Origin: CATQHD01 sp965202675
Lineage (GTDB): Bacteria; Actinomycetota; Acidimicrobiia; Spongiisociales; Spongiisociaceae
Direction of reading: 5' to 3'
Length of the DNA stretch: 64,000 nucleotides
Assembly: GCA_965202675.1 (NCBI GenBank)
Contig: OZ241842.1
Location: forward strand, 558,001 to 622,000
The notes beneath the pieces are model-generated. The model was not told the origin of the DNA and ran no database searches. It was given only the letters and a program-made list of their open reading frames with translations. The translations under genes and the position numbers were made by a program. Within the stretch, counting starts at the first letter, position 1, and each line of letters begins with the position of its first letter. Positions 27,176-41,300 of this stretch are shown here, piece after piece.

Positions 27176-28072
27176 GTGTCATTCATCGAGACCCTGGAGC
27201 AGCCCGCCGGATCGGCCTCCGCCCCCGTCCGCGATGCATCCGCGGCGCCGGAGGATGCGCCTGACGGGCAAGCCCCCTCCGCCCTCGAATCCCTCTCCCC
27301 CAGCCGGGCGTCCAGCTTCAAGCAGTGCCCCCGGCTCTTCCGGTATCGGTCGATCGAGCGCCTCCCCGAACCGGTAACGGTGCACCAGGCGCGGGGCACC
27401 ACCGCCCACCTGGCCCTGGAGCGGCTGTTCGACCTTCCCGCCCCCCGGCGCACCGCCGACCGGCTCTACGACCTGTTCCGGGAGGTGTGGACCGAGCTGC
27501 GGCGGGAACCCGACTACTCGGAGCTGTTCGACAGCAGGGAGGAAGAGCGGGACTGGGGGGTGGAGAGCCTGGGCGTCATCGCCAACTACCTGGCCCTGGA
27601 GGATCCTGTTTCGGCCGCCCCCCTCCACCGGGAGCTGGAGATGGCCGAGGAACTGGGCGAGATCAGCGTCCGCGGCATCCTGGACCGCCTGGACGCACGC
27701 CCCGACGGAAGGCTGGTGATCATCGATTACAAAACCGGCGCCGCCCCTCCTGAACGCTACGCCCTCCCCGCCTTCTTCGCCCTGAAGATCTACGCCCTGC
27801 TGGTGCGCCGCCGGTTCGGGCAGGCCCCCGCCGAGCTGCGCCTCATGTACCTGGGGAGCTCCACCGTCTATTCCATCCCGGTGGACGACCGGATGCTGGA
27901 CGGAATCGAGCGCCAGGTCGCCGCCCTGGCCAGAGCGATCAGCAGGGCCATAGAGCGAGACCACTTCCCGCCCCGCCCGTCGGTGCTGTGCGGCTGGTGC
28001 TCCTTCCAGAACATCTGCCCGGCCTTCGGGGAAACGCCCGCCGGGAACGGGGCGGCGGGCGCCTACGGGTAG
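27176..28072 (+). CDS. stand-alone RecB/Cas4-like PD-(D/E)XK exonuclease
   Basis: A 298-residue nuclease. After a ~35-residue disordered leader, SPSRASSFKQCPRLFRYRSI carries the first Cys and GTTAHLALERLF the helix of RecB-family nucleases. The catalytic core is VRGILDRLDARPDGRLVIID then YKTG (about 180-205). CGWCSFQNICPAF at the C-terminus supplies three cysteines for a 4Fe-4S cluster with the first Cys. This is the architecture of Cas4/AddB nuclease domains, but there are no cas genes or CRISPR here. The GTG start at 27176 lies after repeat B. The stop region overlaps the convergent gdhA stop. Confidence 0.85.
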   Translation: MSFIETLEQPAGSASAPVRDASAAPEDAPDGQAPSALESLSPSRASSFKQCPRLFRYRSIERLPEPVTVHQARGTTAHLALERLFDLPAPRRTADRLYDLFREVWTELRREPDYSELFDSREEERDWGVESLGVIANYLALEDPVSAAPLHRELEMAEELGEISVRGILDRLDARPDGRLVIIDYKTGAAPPERYALPAFFALKIYALLVRRRFGQAPAELRLMYLGSSTVYSIPVDDRMLDGIERQVAALARAISRAIERDHFPPRPSVLCGWCSFQNICPAFGETPAGNGAAGAYG

Positions 28073-29358
28073 ACCCCCCTCACCAGCTTGGCCTTGGTTA
28101 CCCGGTCGATCCCCTTGATCAGAGCGGCGGTGCGCAGATCCACCTTGTGGCGGATGCTGATCTCGAGCACCTCCTCGAAGGCGCGGATCATGATCTCCCG
28201 CAGCCGGCTCACGATCTCGTTCTCCGACCAGAAGTAGTTCTGGAGGTCCTGCACCCACTCGAAGTAGGACACGGTAACCCCCCCGGCGTTGCAGAGAATA
28301 TCGGGGACGATGACAACCCCCTTGTCCTGCAGCACCTGATCGGCCTCCATCGTTACCGGGTTGTTGGCCCCTTCGAGAATCACCCTGGCCTCGACCCGCT
28401 CCACGTTGGCGTCGGTGATCACCCCTCCGACCGCGGCGGGTATCAGCACGTCGCATTCGACGGCGAAAAGATCCCCCGCATCTATGGCGTCCGCGTCGGG
28501 GAAGTCCGCAACCCCGCCGGTCTGGTCAACGTAGCGGGCCAGCTTGCCCACCTCTATGCCCCTTCCGTTGTGGACGGCGCCGGTCACGTCGGCCACCGCG
28601 ATGATGCGGCAGCCCAGCTCGGAGGCGGCAAAAGAGGCGTAGCGGCCCACGTTGCCGAAACCCTGGATAACGACCCTGGCGCCGTCCACGCTCAAGCCGC
28701 AGCGGAGGGCCGCCGACGGCAACAGGCTGACAGCCCCTCGTCCGGGCGCCTCGCGGCGGGCGACCGAACCGCCGAGCTCGGGGGGTTTGCCGGTGACCAC
28801 CGCCGGAACCGCATAACCCTGGTTCTGGCTGTAGGTGTCCATCATCCAGGCCATGACCTGCTCGTTGGTGCCCATATCCGGCGCCGGGATGTCCTTCTGC
28901 GGGCCGATCATGTTGATTATCTCGGCGGTGTAGCGCCTGGTCACCCGCTGGAGCTCGGGCCGGGAGAGGCTGTGGGGGTCGATCCGCACCCCGCCCTTGG
29001 CGCCGCCGAAGGGCAGTCCCACCAGGGCGCACTTCCAGGTCATGAGCATCGCCAGCGCCGCCACCTCCCCCATGTTGACGTCCATGGCGAAGCGGATCCC
29101 CCCCTTGGTGGGCCCCATGGTGAGTACGTGCTGCACCCGGTAACCCACTGCGTTTCTTACCTCGGAGTAATCGTCCATGCGGTAGGGAAAGGTCACCATC
29201 AGCGAACGTTGGGGCATGGAAAGCCGCTCGCGAACGTTGTCGTCGACGTTCATGAACTCGGCCACCTGCTCGAACTGCCCCACCGCCTCCCGGTACATGG
29301 ACGAATCCCATTCCGACGCGGCCATCTCCACCGCATCCAACCGGGTTTCGGCGCTCAT
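28063..29358 (-). CDS. gdhA: glutamate dehydrogenase
   Basis: A 431-residue Glu/Leu/Phe/Val dehydrogenase. GPTKGGIRFAMDVNMGEVAAL holds the substrate-binding Lys, and LPFGGAKGGVRIDPHSL the catalytic Lys (about 118). The Rossmann domain has VVIQGFGNVGRYASFAASELG, and NNPVTMEAD follows. It converts glutamate and 2-oxoglutarate plus ammonia. Translationally coupled (ATGA) to the upstream DUF1015 gene; ammonia assimilation could link to the ammonia-releasing catabolic cluster, but there is no direct evidence. Confidence 0.92.
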   Translation of the reverse strand: MSAETRLDAVEMAASEWDSSMYREAVGQFEQVAEFMNVDDNVRERLSMPQRSLMVTFPYRMDDYSEVRNAVGYRVQHVLTMGPTKGGIRFAMDVNMGEVAALAMLMTWKCALVGLPFGGAKGGVRIDPHSLSRPELQRVTRRYTAEIINMIGPQKDIPAPDMGTNEQVMAWMMDTYSQNQGYAVPAVVTGKPPELGGSVARREAPGRGAVSLLPSAALRCGLSVDGARVVIQGFGNVGRYASFAASELGCRIIAVADVTGAVHNGRGIEVGKLARYVDQTGGVADFPDADAIDAGDLFAVECDVLIPAAVGGVITDANVERVEARVILEGANNPVTMEADQVLQDKGVVIVPDILCNAGGVTVSYFEWVQDLQNYFWSENEIVSRLREIMIRAFEEVLEISIRHKVDLRTAALIKGIDRVTKAKLVRGVYP

Positions 29359-32300
29359 GCCGCTCCTCCTCCGGCGGCCCCGGAAGGCGGATCCCAGGGC
29401 GCAACCAACAGACCCGACCGGGGTTTGGGGGTGAACCAGGTCGACTTGGGCGGCATCGTCCTGCCGGCGTCGGACACGGCCATCATCTCCTCTATGGACG
29501 GCGGATACAGCGCAAAACCTGCGCCAGGATACTCCGCCGCCAGCTCTTCCAGGCGCATTGCCGCCTGCCCGCCCGCCACGTAGGACAGCCGGGGATCCTC
29601 GTAGGAGGAAACGCCGAACACGGGCGCCAGGATCCGGTCGTGCAGGAGGCTCACGTCGAGGCGTTCCACGGGATCGGCGGCGCGGGTGCCCCGGTATCGG
29701 AGCCGCCGCCAGACGCCGCCCAGCAGCATCGAGATGTCACCCGCCGCGCCGGGCCGGGCGCCGGGGCCCGCATCCGGGCCGAGCTCCGCGATCTCCCAGT
29801 CCGCCCCCAACATCCGGCGCACCCGGTCGAACGGAGGGGCCTGATCCAGCCGGACGCACCGGTTGTACTCGAGCGCCCTGAGGTGATCCGCCGGATACAG
29901 GACGGCGAGGAACCAACCGGGCGACGCCCCCTCCCGGAGCGAGGCGGCCACCCGGTGATGCCCGTCGGTTATGTACAGCCTTCCGATCCGGGCCGCGGCC
30001 TCCTCCACCGCGGCGGTGTCCACAGCGTCCGCAACCGCCCAGAGGCGCTGGCGCACCCCGTCGAGGCCGGAGAAATCCCGGAGCGGCGGACGGGCGGCCA
30101 GGCGCTCCATGAGGCGGCGCATATTGTCGTCGGACCGGAAGGCCAGCGCGACCGGACTGGAAGCCAGCCGAGCCGTCCGGAAGAACAGGGCCAGGTCGTC
30201 CACCCGCTCCTCGATCGTCCCCTCGTGGCCGAGGATGCGGCCTTCCTCGACAGCGGCGACCGGCATACCGGCCACGATGCCCGCTTGGCGGCGGCTGCCG
30301 GTGTCGAGCTCGTAGAGGAAGAAGGCCGGTCCGGGAACCGCCTCGAACAGCCCCCTCTCCATCATCGCCTCGAAGCAGCCGGCCGCCCGCGCCGCGACCG
30401 CGTGCCGGTCCGGCGCCGGTTCGGGGAAGTCGGCGACGGACAGCGTGACGTTCAGGAAGCAGTCCGGCCGCTCCACCGCGTAGGCGTACCGCCCGCCCGG
30501 CGGAATCGAATCGTATTGGGGGGCAACGATGTCCGCCGCCCGGTCGGCCCGCGCCGCCAGCGCCGTGAGCGGAACGAGGTTCATGGAGCAGACGCCCCGG
30601 ACACAGACCGCACCCGCGCCCCGGCCTCGTTGCTGCAGACCTTCATCACCCTACCGGCGTAGACATAACACCATCGTATCATACGATATCAATGTCCAAG
30701 TCTGTGTTCGGATAAGATTGGCTGAAACTATTCCGCATTTGAGACACCCCGGCTACCAAGGCGTCGAGATGGCTATTGTGCTCAAAGCGTCATATCAGAG
30801 CGCGTTTGCAGTTCTGATTGTACTTGGCTTCTTCAACGAAGGCATCAAAACCCGGAAAGTCAAAGCCGGCATAGCCCAAGACATCGCTCTCAGCCGAATT
30901 ATCTAAAGGCTTGCCCACATGTTCTTCAGCAAAGGCAACCAAAGCATCGGCGTATATTTGAACCTCTGTTGGAAGGCCCTCACCTGTTGCAAAGGCAACT
31001 GCCATCCCGGGAGAAGCAATGATTCGGACCGCATCTTGCCAAGCGGTTCCATCGCCTGCGAACTCATGTAATTCATTGAAAAATCCCATTGTATCTGCTT
31101 CGGATATAGCATCATTTTCATCATCAAAAGTACCCACCGAGCCTAAGTTACTCATTACCAAATCAAAGAACTTATCAGTAGCTTCCGGTCCTGGAGCTCC
31201 GATCTGTTCATCAGTGATTCCATAATTCTCCATGAAGAATGGAATAGTATAGTAGTCTAACGTGAATCGCAACGAGTCCATAAAATAACTCCGTTCAAGC
31301 TCATGATATGCCCAACACAATGCGCCCATCGGGGTTGAAATATTATTAGGATTGATCGATAGATATTCAATATAGTAATTCCTATCTGCAAAATCATCGG
31401 ATTCTGATTTGGATACTACTACTTGCGAGTCAACCCATGCCTGGCTCAGCTCTCTATCAGATGTTGCTGTGGTAGATGCAACGACTGTTGTTGAAGTTGA
31501 ACCAACTTGATTAGATCCTGTTGTTGTGTCAGCAGGCTCTTCGCTATTATCAAGAGGGCCAGCCAAGCTGGTAGGCGTCGTTTCAATCGTTTGCTCAGCC
31601 CGGTTAGTTGTGTCGGCAGTAGTCGGTGCACCACCGCAACTGGTACCCAGTATAACTAAGGCAACCAGTAATAGCAGGTATACAGCCTTGTCTTCAGTCC
31701 GCATCGTTAGAATCCTTTCTGCTGGGCGTCCTCACTACCGGCGTAACCCGATAGATCCTCAACCATCGCCTGCTTGCAACGCTCGTCGTTCGGATAACAC
31801 TGACCGACTGCGAATAATAACAGTTCCTCGCCCGCGCCGCGGTCTCCTGCAACAGACCTTCATCACACTACCGGCTTAGATATAGCACCATCTTTATCAT
31901 ATGATATCAATGCAATAGTATTTCTATATAGTAGGTTTTAATATGGGTTTGGATAATATTCAATATACAGTTCTTTTGCTATTTGAGATGCTTGGTTAAT
32001 GAAAGCAATAGAAGGGTTATAAGTCCTAATATATTGGTCGAGAAGCTCAAAGTTATAGTTTCCCTCAGAATCTACAATATTGCTTGATCTATCAAGATGA
32101 TCACGGATAGCAATATCAATAGATTCCCTATCGTCGATAGGGCGATCAGACATCACTTGCATGATTCCATAGGTACCACGGCGATAGATCAAACCCAATA
32201 TTCTCTCAAGTCTGCGAAACCACTTCGGGCGTTGAATTGATTCTGTAATCATTATAGCCTCAAGCAATATCGGATCGCATTGTGCTTTCTTAGCTTCTAA

Positions 32301-35300
32301 CCTAGCATAGTCGAGTAAAGATTGGCCGATTCTTTCCCGTTGCTTAGCGACAATATTATTTGAGTAGACAATACGATTTGATGTTGCAACATAAAACATA
32401 GCAACAAGAATTCCCACAAAGAACGCACCCCAGATTTCTGGTACTATTTCTTTAACATCAGGCACCAAAGGTTCCAGTAAATTTCGCAAGCAAACAGCTA
32501 ATATTATAGCAACCACTAAAGCACAAAATACGGTAATGTATCGAATAAGTAAGGGCCAAAATCTTATAGATCTTCTTTCAGATCGTATGAGCTTATAGAT
32601 AGCTTTTCCAACGGTTGTTCCTCCGTGGAGTAAAATTAATAAAATAGCAAATAGCCATACATAATAACCAGATCGTTCTAGGTTTACACTTCCGAACAGA
32701 GCTATAATGAAAACAGGCCCTAATCTAAAAGCAACATAAGATAAAGGATTATTCATTTTTAGATTCGCGCCGAAATCACTGACTGAAGCATAACTATCTG
32801 GCCAATTTGACTCGATGGCGAGGTAAGCAATGTGTAGTATCATAGCGCTCAACACAGCACATAATATCGGCCAAACTATAGTCCAGGACATGAAAGCCTC
32901 CATCTTCTCAAACAAGCCGACATGTAGATACCGGCCCGGTCGGTGGGCTAATGGTACCGCCCGCCACAGGGCGCCTTGTGGAAGTTGCCGTCCACCGACG
33001 GCTCAAGGATACAGCAGACAGCCGCCGCCCGCGCTTCGATGCCGGCATGCAGGGCGGCGCGTCTGTATCGGACGAGGCGTCGCGGGAGGCGCAGAAACCC
33101 CTTCCCATCAGCAAGAACCGGCGCCGGGCGCGGTTTGTCACACCCCCGTGATACTTTGACGGTATGAAGCAAATCCAACTTCCGACAACCGAACCGGCCG
33201 TCGAGGCGGTGGAGGCCTTCGCCGAGGCGGAGCGCGTCCTCCTGGAGGCGGGGATCGGATTCACGGTGGTGGAGGACGAGGCTCTCGCCCCCGCCGCCGA
33301 AATCCCCCTTGCCGCCTGAGACCGGCCCTTCCCAGCCGGAAGGACAACACCCGCCGGGCGGGCCGGAGGTCGACGAGCGGCGGCTCGAACCCCGGGACTG
33401 GGCGGCCGCCGTCGCCGAGGCCGACGGGCCGCAGCTGGCGGTGGCCGGCCCCGGCGCGGGCAAGACCGAGTTCCTGGTCCGCCGCACCGCCCACCTGGTC
33501 GACCGGGCCCGCGTCCCCGGCCCGGAAATACTCGCCCTCACCTTCTCGAGGCGGGCCGCCGCCGACCTCCGCACCCGGATAGGGCGGGCCGTTGCCAAAC
33601 CCGCCGGAGGGCTGGACGTCTCCACCTTCCATTCCTTCGCCCACCGGCTCCTGGAACGTTATGCACCCGAGGCCCTCGGCTGGACGTCCATGCCCTCCAT
33701 CCTCACCGGCCCCGAACAGGCGGAGCTGGTCTCGCGGCTGCTGGCCTCCGAGCCGCCCGGGCGCTGGCCGCCCCCCTTCGACCGATTGCTGGAAACCCGC
33801 ACCCTGGCCGCCGAGGTCACCGAATTCATCCTGCGCTCCAGGGAGCGGCTGCTGGGCCCCCGCGAGCTGGCGGCCCTGGCGGCCGAGCGGGAAGAGTGGC
33901 GGGCCCTGCCGGAGTTCGCGGCCCGCTACGACCGGGAACTCGCCCGGCTCGACCGGATCGACTACGGCACCCTGTTGGGCAAGGCGGTGGAGGTTCTGGA
34001 ACACCGATGGGTTTCCGAGGAGGCTGGCGACCAGTACCGATACCTGCTGGTGGACGAATACCAGGACACCACCATGGCGCAGGCCGCCCTCCTGCAGGGC
34101 CTGACGCGCCGCCGCGGCAACCTCACCGCCGCCGCCGACCCCTACCAGTCGATCTTTGCCTTCCGGGGGGCGGAGCTATCCAACGTCACCGGATTTCCCG
34201 CCGATTTCCACCGCCCGGGCGGGCAACCGGTGCGGCGCTGGGTGCTGGGCGCCTCCTTCCGGGTGCCGGCCGAGATCCTCCGGGCGGCCGAGCGGCTCAC
34301 GGCGGGCGCCGTCCTGCCCGGGGCCACCGGCCCGGTCCAGCCCGCCTCCCATCCCGGCCGGGTGGACCTCCACGTGTTCGACCAGGAATCGGAGGAATCC
34401 GAGTGGATCGCCTCCGAAGCGGCCCGCCTCCATCTGGAACAGGGGATGCCCTATCACCGGATGGGCGTGCTGGTGCGCACCAAGCGCCGCCTGCTGCGGG
34501 AGCTGTCCCGCGCCCTCGAACGCCGCTCCATCCCCCATGACCGCCCGGATATGCGGCTGGTCGACCACCAGGCCGCCCGGATGATCTTCGACCTGGCGGA
34601 GGCCGCCGCCTCCCCCGACCGGGCCGGGGCCGCCGCCCCCCTCCGCCGGCTGCTGCTCGGACCGCTGTTCGATCTCGGCGTCAGCCGCCTGCGCCGGCTC
34701 GAGCGCATACCGCATACATCCGGCGCTCATTGGAGCGGGATCGTGCGGCGGGAAATCAGGGGGGGCGAAGGGCTGGCCCGCCTGCTGGAAGACCGTTCAT
34801 GGACGGAACTCCCCGCGGTCGAGGCCTTCTGGCGGGCCTGGACCGGCCTGCCCCAGTTCCGGGCTCTGGTTTCGGATCCCTGCCGGAGGGAGTTCAGGGC
34901 CGCCTGGACCAGCCTGGCCCAGACCCTGGCCAGGGTGGGCGAACGCAACCCGTCCGCCACCCTGATGGAGTACATGCGGCTGGCCGAATCGGAGGACTTC
35001 GAGGCCAGCCCCCTGCTCGACTACCGGGACCCGGCCGAGGACCGCATGGTGCTGACCACTCTGCATCAGGCCAAGGGCCTCGAGTTCGACATCGTGTTCG
35101 TGGCCGATGCCGTGGAGGGGGTGCTGCCCGACCTGCGCAGGCATCAGACCCTGCTCCGGGCCGAAGGGGCGGGCGCCCCCGGACCCGCAGGATCGGACCC
35201 CGGCCCGGGCGCGCAGCGGCGGCTCCAGGAAGAAACCCGGCTGATGTACACGGCGATGACCCGCGCCCGCCTCAGGGTGGTGGTGACCGCCACCAGCGCC

Positions 35301-38300
35301 GGCTTCGGCGGGGAGCACCGGCGGCCCAGCCGTTTCATGAACGTGATCGCCCGCGGCGAGCCGGCCGCCCCGCCCGTCGATTACCGGAAAAAGCGGCCCA
35401 TCACCGTGCGGGAGGCCGAGGCCTGGCTCCGCGCCGTCCTGGCCGATCCGGCGCAGGCGGCGGGGCGGCGGCTGGGCGCGGCGCAGGTGCTGGCCGCCGG
35501 CGCCCGCCTCGGCCTGCGGCCTCCCGGTTCATACGCGCCGGTGCGGCGGCCGGGGGCGGACGGCGGCCTGCCGGCGGGCGGGCGGCGCCTATCCCCCACC
35601 GACGCCGCGGGCTATGACCGCTGCCCCAGGGAATTCGTCCTGCAGAGGGTGCTGCGGGCAAGCCCGGCGGCCGGCCCCTACCTGGCCTTCGGCAGCCTCA
35701 TCCACGACGTGCTGGAGCGGGCCGAGAGGCGGGCGATGGAAGAAGCCCGCCGATCCACCCTCGAGGAAGCCCTTGCCCTGCTCGACGAGGAACTCCCCCA
35801 TCACGACCTGGGCGGCGCCGCCGTCGGCGAGGCCTGGCGGAGGCGGGGGGTCATGCTGCTGACCCGGCTCTACGAGGACCGCCCCCATCCCGACGCCGCC
35901 CCCGTGCTGCTGGAACACGACGTGGAGATGGAGCTGGGCGGGGCGGTATGGCGGGGGCGGATCGACCGGATCGAACGAGACCCGGACGGGGCGCTGCGCA
36001 TCGTCGATTACAAGACCGGCAAGAACCCGCCGCCCAAGAGAGAAGCGGCCGGGTCGCTGCAGCTCGGGTTCTACATGCTGGCCGCCGCCGAAGACGAGGC
36101 CGCGGGCGCTTTCGGGCAGGTGAGGGAGGCGGAGTTCTGGCATCCCCTGGCTTCCGCCCCCACCCGGCGGGTCACCCCCTTCGAACCGACCCGGCTGGAG
36201 GAAACCCGGGCCCGGCTGGAGGAAATCGCCGGGAAAATCGCCGGCGGGGAGTGGACACCCAAGCCGGGGAAGGCCTGCAAGCGGTGCGCGGTGAGGCTGG
36301 TGTGCCCGGCCTGGCCCGAAGGCCAGGAGGCCTACCGGCGATGACGTTCCGCCCTTCTCCCGAGCAGCAGGCGGTCATCGAATACGGCTTGGCGCCTCTG
36401 CGGGTAACGGCGGGCGCCGGCGCCGGCAAGACCACCGCGCTGGCCTACCGGACGGCTCGGCTCATGAACCGCTTCGGCGTCCTTCCCGAACAGGTGCTGG
36501 GGGTGACGTTCACCAACAAGGCCGCCGACGAGCTGGCGCGCCGCACCAGACAGGCGGCCCGGAGCCGGGCGCCGGACCGGGAAATACGGGAGATCGATGT
36601 GTTCACGTACCACGGGTTCGCCGCCCATCTCCTGGGAGCCTACGGGGCGCTGGTGGGAATGGATCACGACACCCGGCTGATCACCCCCTCCCAGACCCGC
36701 CAGCTCCTCGGGGAAAGCCTGGCCGCCGCCCCTCTGGAAACGGTGGACGCCTCCAATACCGGCGCGGTGGTCGACAGCCTGATGCGGCTCTCGGGGGAGC
36801 TGGCCGACAACCTGATCCGCCCGGAGGCGCTGCTGGAGGCGGACCCGGCGGACGGGGCGGCGGCCAAGCGGGCCGAGCTGGCTTCCGTGCTGGCCGCGGT
36901 CGAGCGGGAAAAACACCGGCTCGGAGTTCGCGACTACGGAGACCTGATCCGGCTGGCGGTGGAGCTGGTGAGGGGGCACCCGATCATCGCCGACCGGGTA
37001 CGCGCCCGGTACCGGTGCGTGCTGCTGGACGAGTACCAGGACACCAACCCGGCCCAGCGGGAACTGTTCGCCGCCCTGTTCGGCCGGGGGTCGGCGGTTA
37101 CCGCAGTGGGCGACCTCGACCAGACCATCTACGAGTGGCGGGGCGCCAGCCCGTCCAACTTCGACGGTTTCCCCGCCAGGTTCCGGCGGACGGACGGCTC
37201 GGAGTCGGAGACCCTGCGGCTGTCGGTCAACCGGCGGTCGGGGCAGCGCATCCTCGATCTGGCCAACCTGATCCGCACCCGCATCTCGGCTGCCCATCCG
37301 GACGGCGGTCCGGCGGCCCTCGACGGGGCGCCGCCCGGGGAGGTGCATGCCGCCTGGCGCGCCGACGCCCGCCAGGAAGCCGAGGAGATCGCCCGGGAGT
37401 CGCACCGGCTGCACGAGGCCGGCGTCGAGTGGTCGGAGATGGCGGTGCTGTTCCGCCGGAACCACGACATCGAGCTCATACGCCAGGCGCTGGAAGAACA
37501 CGATGTGCCGCTGCAGGTGGCCGACCTCGGCGGCCTGCTCCAGGTGCCGGAGATCGTCGAGCTGATCGCCTGGCTGCGGCTGCTGGACAACCCGGAGGAC
37601 AGCCCGGCCCTGGTCCGCATCCTGACCGGTTCCCGTTTCCGGCTGGGGCTGGCCGACCTGGCGCCGCTGTCCCGCTGGGCGTCCGAACGGTCGCGCAACC
37701 CCCACCCGGAGGAAGCGGCGCTCGACTACACGCTGCTGGAAGCCCTGGAAAATCCGGACGAGATAGATGCGCCCGCCGCCGCCCGCGGCGCCCTCGACCG
37801 GTTCCGCCGCCTGCACCGCACCCTGCTGAGCGAAACCCAGGGGGCATCTCTGTCGGAGCTGGTGCGGCTGATCCTGTCCAGCACCGGGGCCTGGCAGGAA
37901 ATCGACGCCATGCCCGCCCCTTTCGGCCTCTCGGCCCGGCTCAACGTTCACCGTTTCCTGGACTTCACCGAGCACTGGCGGCCCCTCGAGGGGCGGTCGT
38001 CGCTGACCGCCTTTCTGGCCCAGCTGGAATACATGCGCAATGATCCGGTCGACGACCTCGACGCCGCCCGGATCGGAGGCGAGGACGCGGTGACCCTCAT
38101 CACCGTCCATCGGGCCAAGGGGCTGGAGTGGCGGGCGGTGTTCCTGCCGGCTCTCTACCGGGGCAACTTCCCGGCCTGGCCCCGCCGGCTGCTCGATCCT
38201 TCCAGCTGCGAGTACACCCTCCCCGCCCGGCTGCGGATCGACCCTGAGTTCAGGACGCGCCTCGACCCCTCATTGGAGGAAAAGGAGCGGAAGAGCTGGC

Positions 38301-41300
38301 TGCGCGCCCGCCATTACGACCAGGAATGGCGCCTGGCCTACGTGGCGGCCACCCGCGCCAAGGAATACCTGTATCTGAGCGGCGCCCATTGGTACGGGGT
38401 CCCCCGGCCCCTCGAGAGGCCCTCCAAGCCGAGTGAACTTCTGGATCTGGCCAGAGGTCTGGAAGGGGCGGCGGTCGACGCGTGGGTCGAAGCGCCGCCC
38501 CCCCGCCCCGAGACGCTTCTTTTCCCGCCGCCCCGGCCGGGGCCGGACCCCGTCCTAGGGGCTGCCTGGGAGGAGGCCCTGCATCGGGCCGAGGCCGACC
38601 CCGGCTGGACGGAGAGCCGGGCCGCCGATCTGGGCGTCCGGGATATCTACGATGAAGCCGTGGATGAGTTCGAAAAGGTCCTGCTGACCCTCCCCGGCCC
38701 GGCGGCGCCCGAACCCGAATCCGACCTTGCCGCGGTGAGCGTCACCGGACTGGTCACCTACGCCGACTGCCCCAAACGGTACTTCTGGTCGGAGATCGAC
38801 CGGCTTCCCCGCCGGGCCGACGCCCGCGCCCGCCGGGGCACGCTCCTGCACCGCCGGATCGAGCTGCACAACCGGGGCATGATCCCCTTCGAGGAGCTCC
38901 ATGAGGAACTGTACGACCGGACGCCCGGCGAAGTCGAAGAAGCCCCGCCCGAAAGCGCCGGCGGGGGCTGGCGGGCTTTCATCGAATCCCCCTACGCGAA
39001 CCTGACCCCGGTATATGTCGAGGCGCCGTTCGAGGTATTCCTTTCCCCCGATGTCCGGATCAGGGGCCGGGTGGACGCGGTCTACCCCTACGGGGACGGC
39101 GGCTGGGAGATCGTCGACTTCAAGTCGGGGCGGCGCTCCCGCCGCGCCTCCGCCGTTGTGCAGCTGCAGGCCTATGCGGCAGCCGCCTGCGAAGCCGGGC
39201 TGGGCGCCCCCGCCCCCGAACCCCTGCGGGTCTCCTTCGTATACCTGGGCGGCGGCTTGGAGGTGGCCGCCCAAGAAGTGGACGGTCCTTGGCTGGAACA
39301 GGCCAGGAACCGCATCGAAGCCCTGATCGACGGCATCCGCTCCGAACGCTTCGACCCCGCCCCCTCCGGGGCCTGCCGCACCTGCGACTTCCAACAGTTC
39401 TGCGAGGAGGGCCGACAGTTCCTCGCCTCCCGGGAGGAGCACACCGGAACCGCCTGACCGCATCCCCACAGAGAGTTCATGCCAGCCAATATGGCCTATC
39501 AAGATCTGACCAGGCAGGCTCTTGACCAGGCTGTTCTTGTTGAACTGCTGGGAATCAACGGGCCTCTACTGGAACGGGTGGCCGTCATCCGCGACCAGTG
39601 GTGCCACGAACCCCACCTCACGGGCGCGGAATAAACCCCATCGGGCGCCGAACCAGGGCCTACCCCGGCCCCCGGCGGCACCCCCCCCCCCACAACAATG
39701 CCCTGCGCTCGCAACAAGGCCAGACGACCCGGCCGTCAACGGTCTCAACCATCAGCCGCCGGGGGCGCAAAGGCGATCCCCTGCATCGGATCCTGTCCCC
39801 CCGGGAGGTCAACGCCCGGCGGATTACGCTCCAGAAAAGGGATTTCGATGGATCGGCAAAGTCTGTGGCCCCGGCGCCTTTACCGAGCGGCCGTGAAACA
39901 GGTGCAGGGGCCTCTACCTGAGTAGAGATCCCTGTCCCTGGTGTGGTTGGGTTCGGTAAAGGGGCTGCCTTGTAAATTGCGAAGATCACCCCGGAGCGGC
40001 CGCGATTTCGTCACACCGGGCGGGTAATCTGGAGCGGAGATGAGCCGCATGCCGAACCAACAGCCCGATCACATCAACGAGACCAACTACAACACCGTTC
40101 TGGGCGGGTTGCTGCAAAGACGGCTGCCGGGCTGGGAGGTCAAGCCGCAGTCAGCGATAACCGCCCCCCCCCCCCCACGGCGGGGCGGGAAGACGGCAGC
40201 CCGACGTGCTGGCGGTCGCTCCGGATCGGGCGGCGGTGGCGGTGGAGGCCAAGTACCTCAAGGGCAACCCCACACTGGTAGACCGCCAGGCCCGGGGGCA
40301 GGTGGGCCGAATCTGGAGAGGGACGGCCATCGACTCGGCGGCAGCGGTGCTGTACCCGGACCGCTTGGCCCGGTCTACGGGCGATTATGCAGAGGCGCTG
40401 GAGTCGGCCGAGGATCTACGGTTCGCTTCCTGGCGCTCCGGCCCCGGCGGCGAGAGCCGGTTCCCGGCCGAGGGTTGGCTGATGGGCGGGGTGGACGCGC
40501 TGGCCGATTTCATAGAAACGGCCGCCGACTCCGAACACCGCTCCGCCCGGCTGGTGGACCGATTCTCCCGGGCGGTGACCGACGCCGCCGGAATACTCGA
40601 CCGGCGGTTTCCGAAGATGGCGGAGGTGGTCAAGCAGGCACCCGGCGAGCAGACCGATCAGATGATGTCGGCGCTTATGCTGAACGCCCTTATCTTCCAC
40701 TATCAGGTGGCCGCTCACCACTCCGAGGTACGTTCCCCTACCGTCCTACGCGTCGACGGAGACCACAACAAGCTGCGGATGCTGGAGGAGTGGGCTCGAA
40801 TCCTCGACATCAACTACTGGCCCATCTTTGCCACCGCCTCCGAGCTGCTCAGGGTGGTGGACGATGAGCGGGAGGCCAACCGGCTTCTGAAACGGCTGAT
40901 CCAAACGGCCGCCCGGATGGCGTCGGAGGACGCCCACACCATCCAGAACCTGGCCGGGCAGGTGTTCGGAACCCTTCTGGCCGACCGCAAGTTCCTGGCC
41001 AGCTTCTACACCCTCCCCGCCCCCGCCGCTCTCCTAGCTGAGCTGGCGGTGTCTCGGATGGACGTCGACTGGGCCGACGAGGACGCGGTAACCGGGTTGC
41101 GGGTAGCCGACTTCGCGTGCGGAACCGGCGCGCTCCTTTCCGCTTCCTACCGGCGGATACAATCCCGTGTCCGCCGCCGGGGAATCAACGACGCCCGCCT
41201 TCACCGACGGATGCTGGAGGACGTGTTCGTGGGCTGCGACATCATGCCCGCCGCCGTGCACATCACCGCCGCCACCCTTTCCTCCGCCCACCCGTCCGTT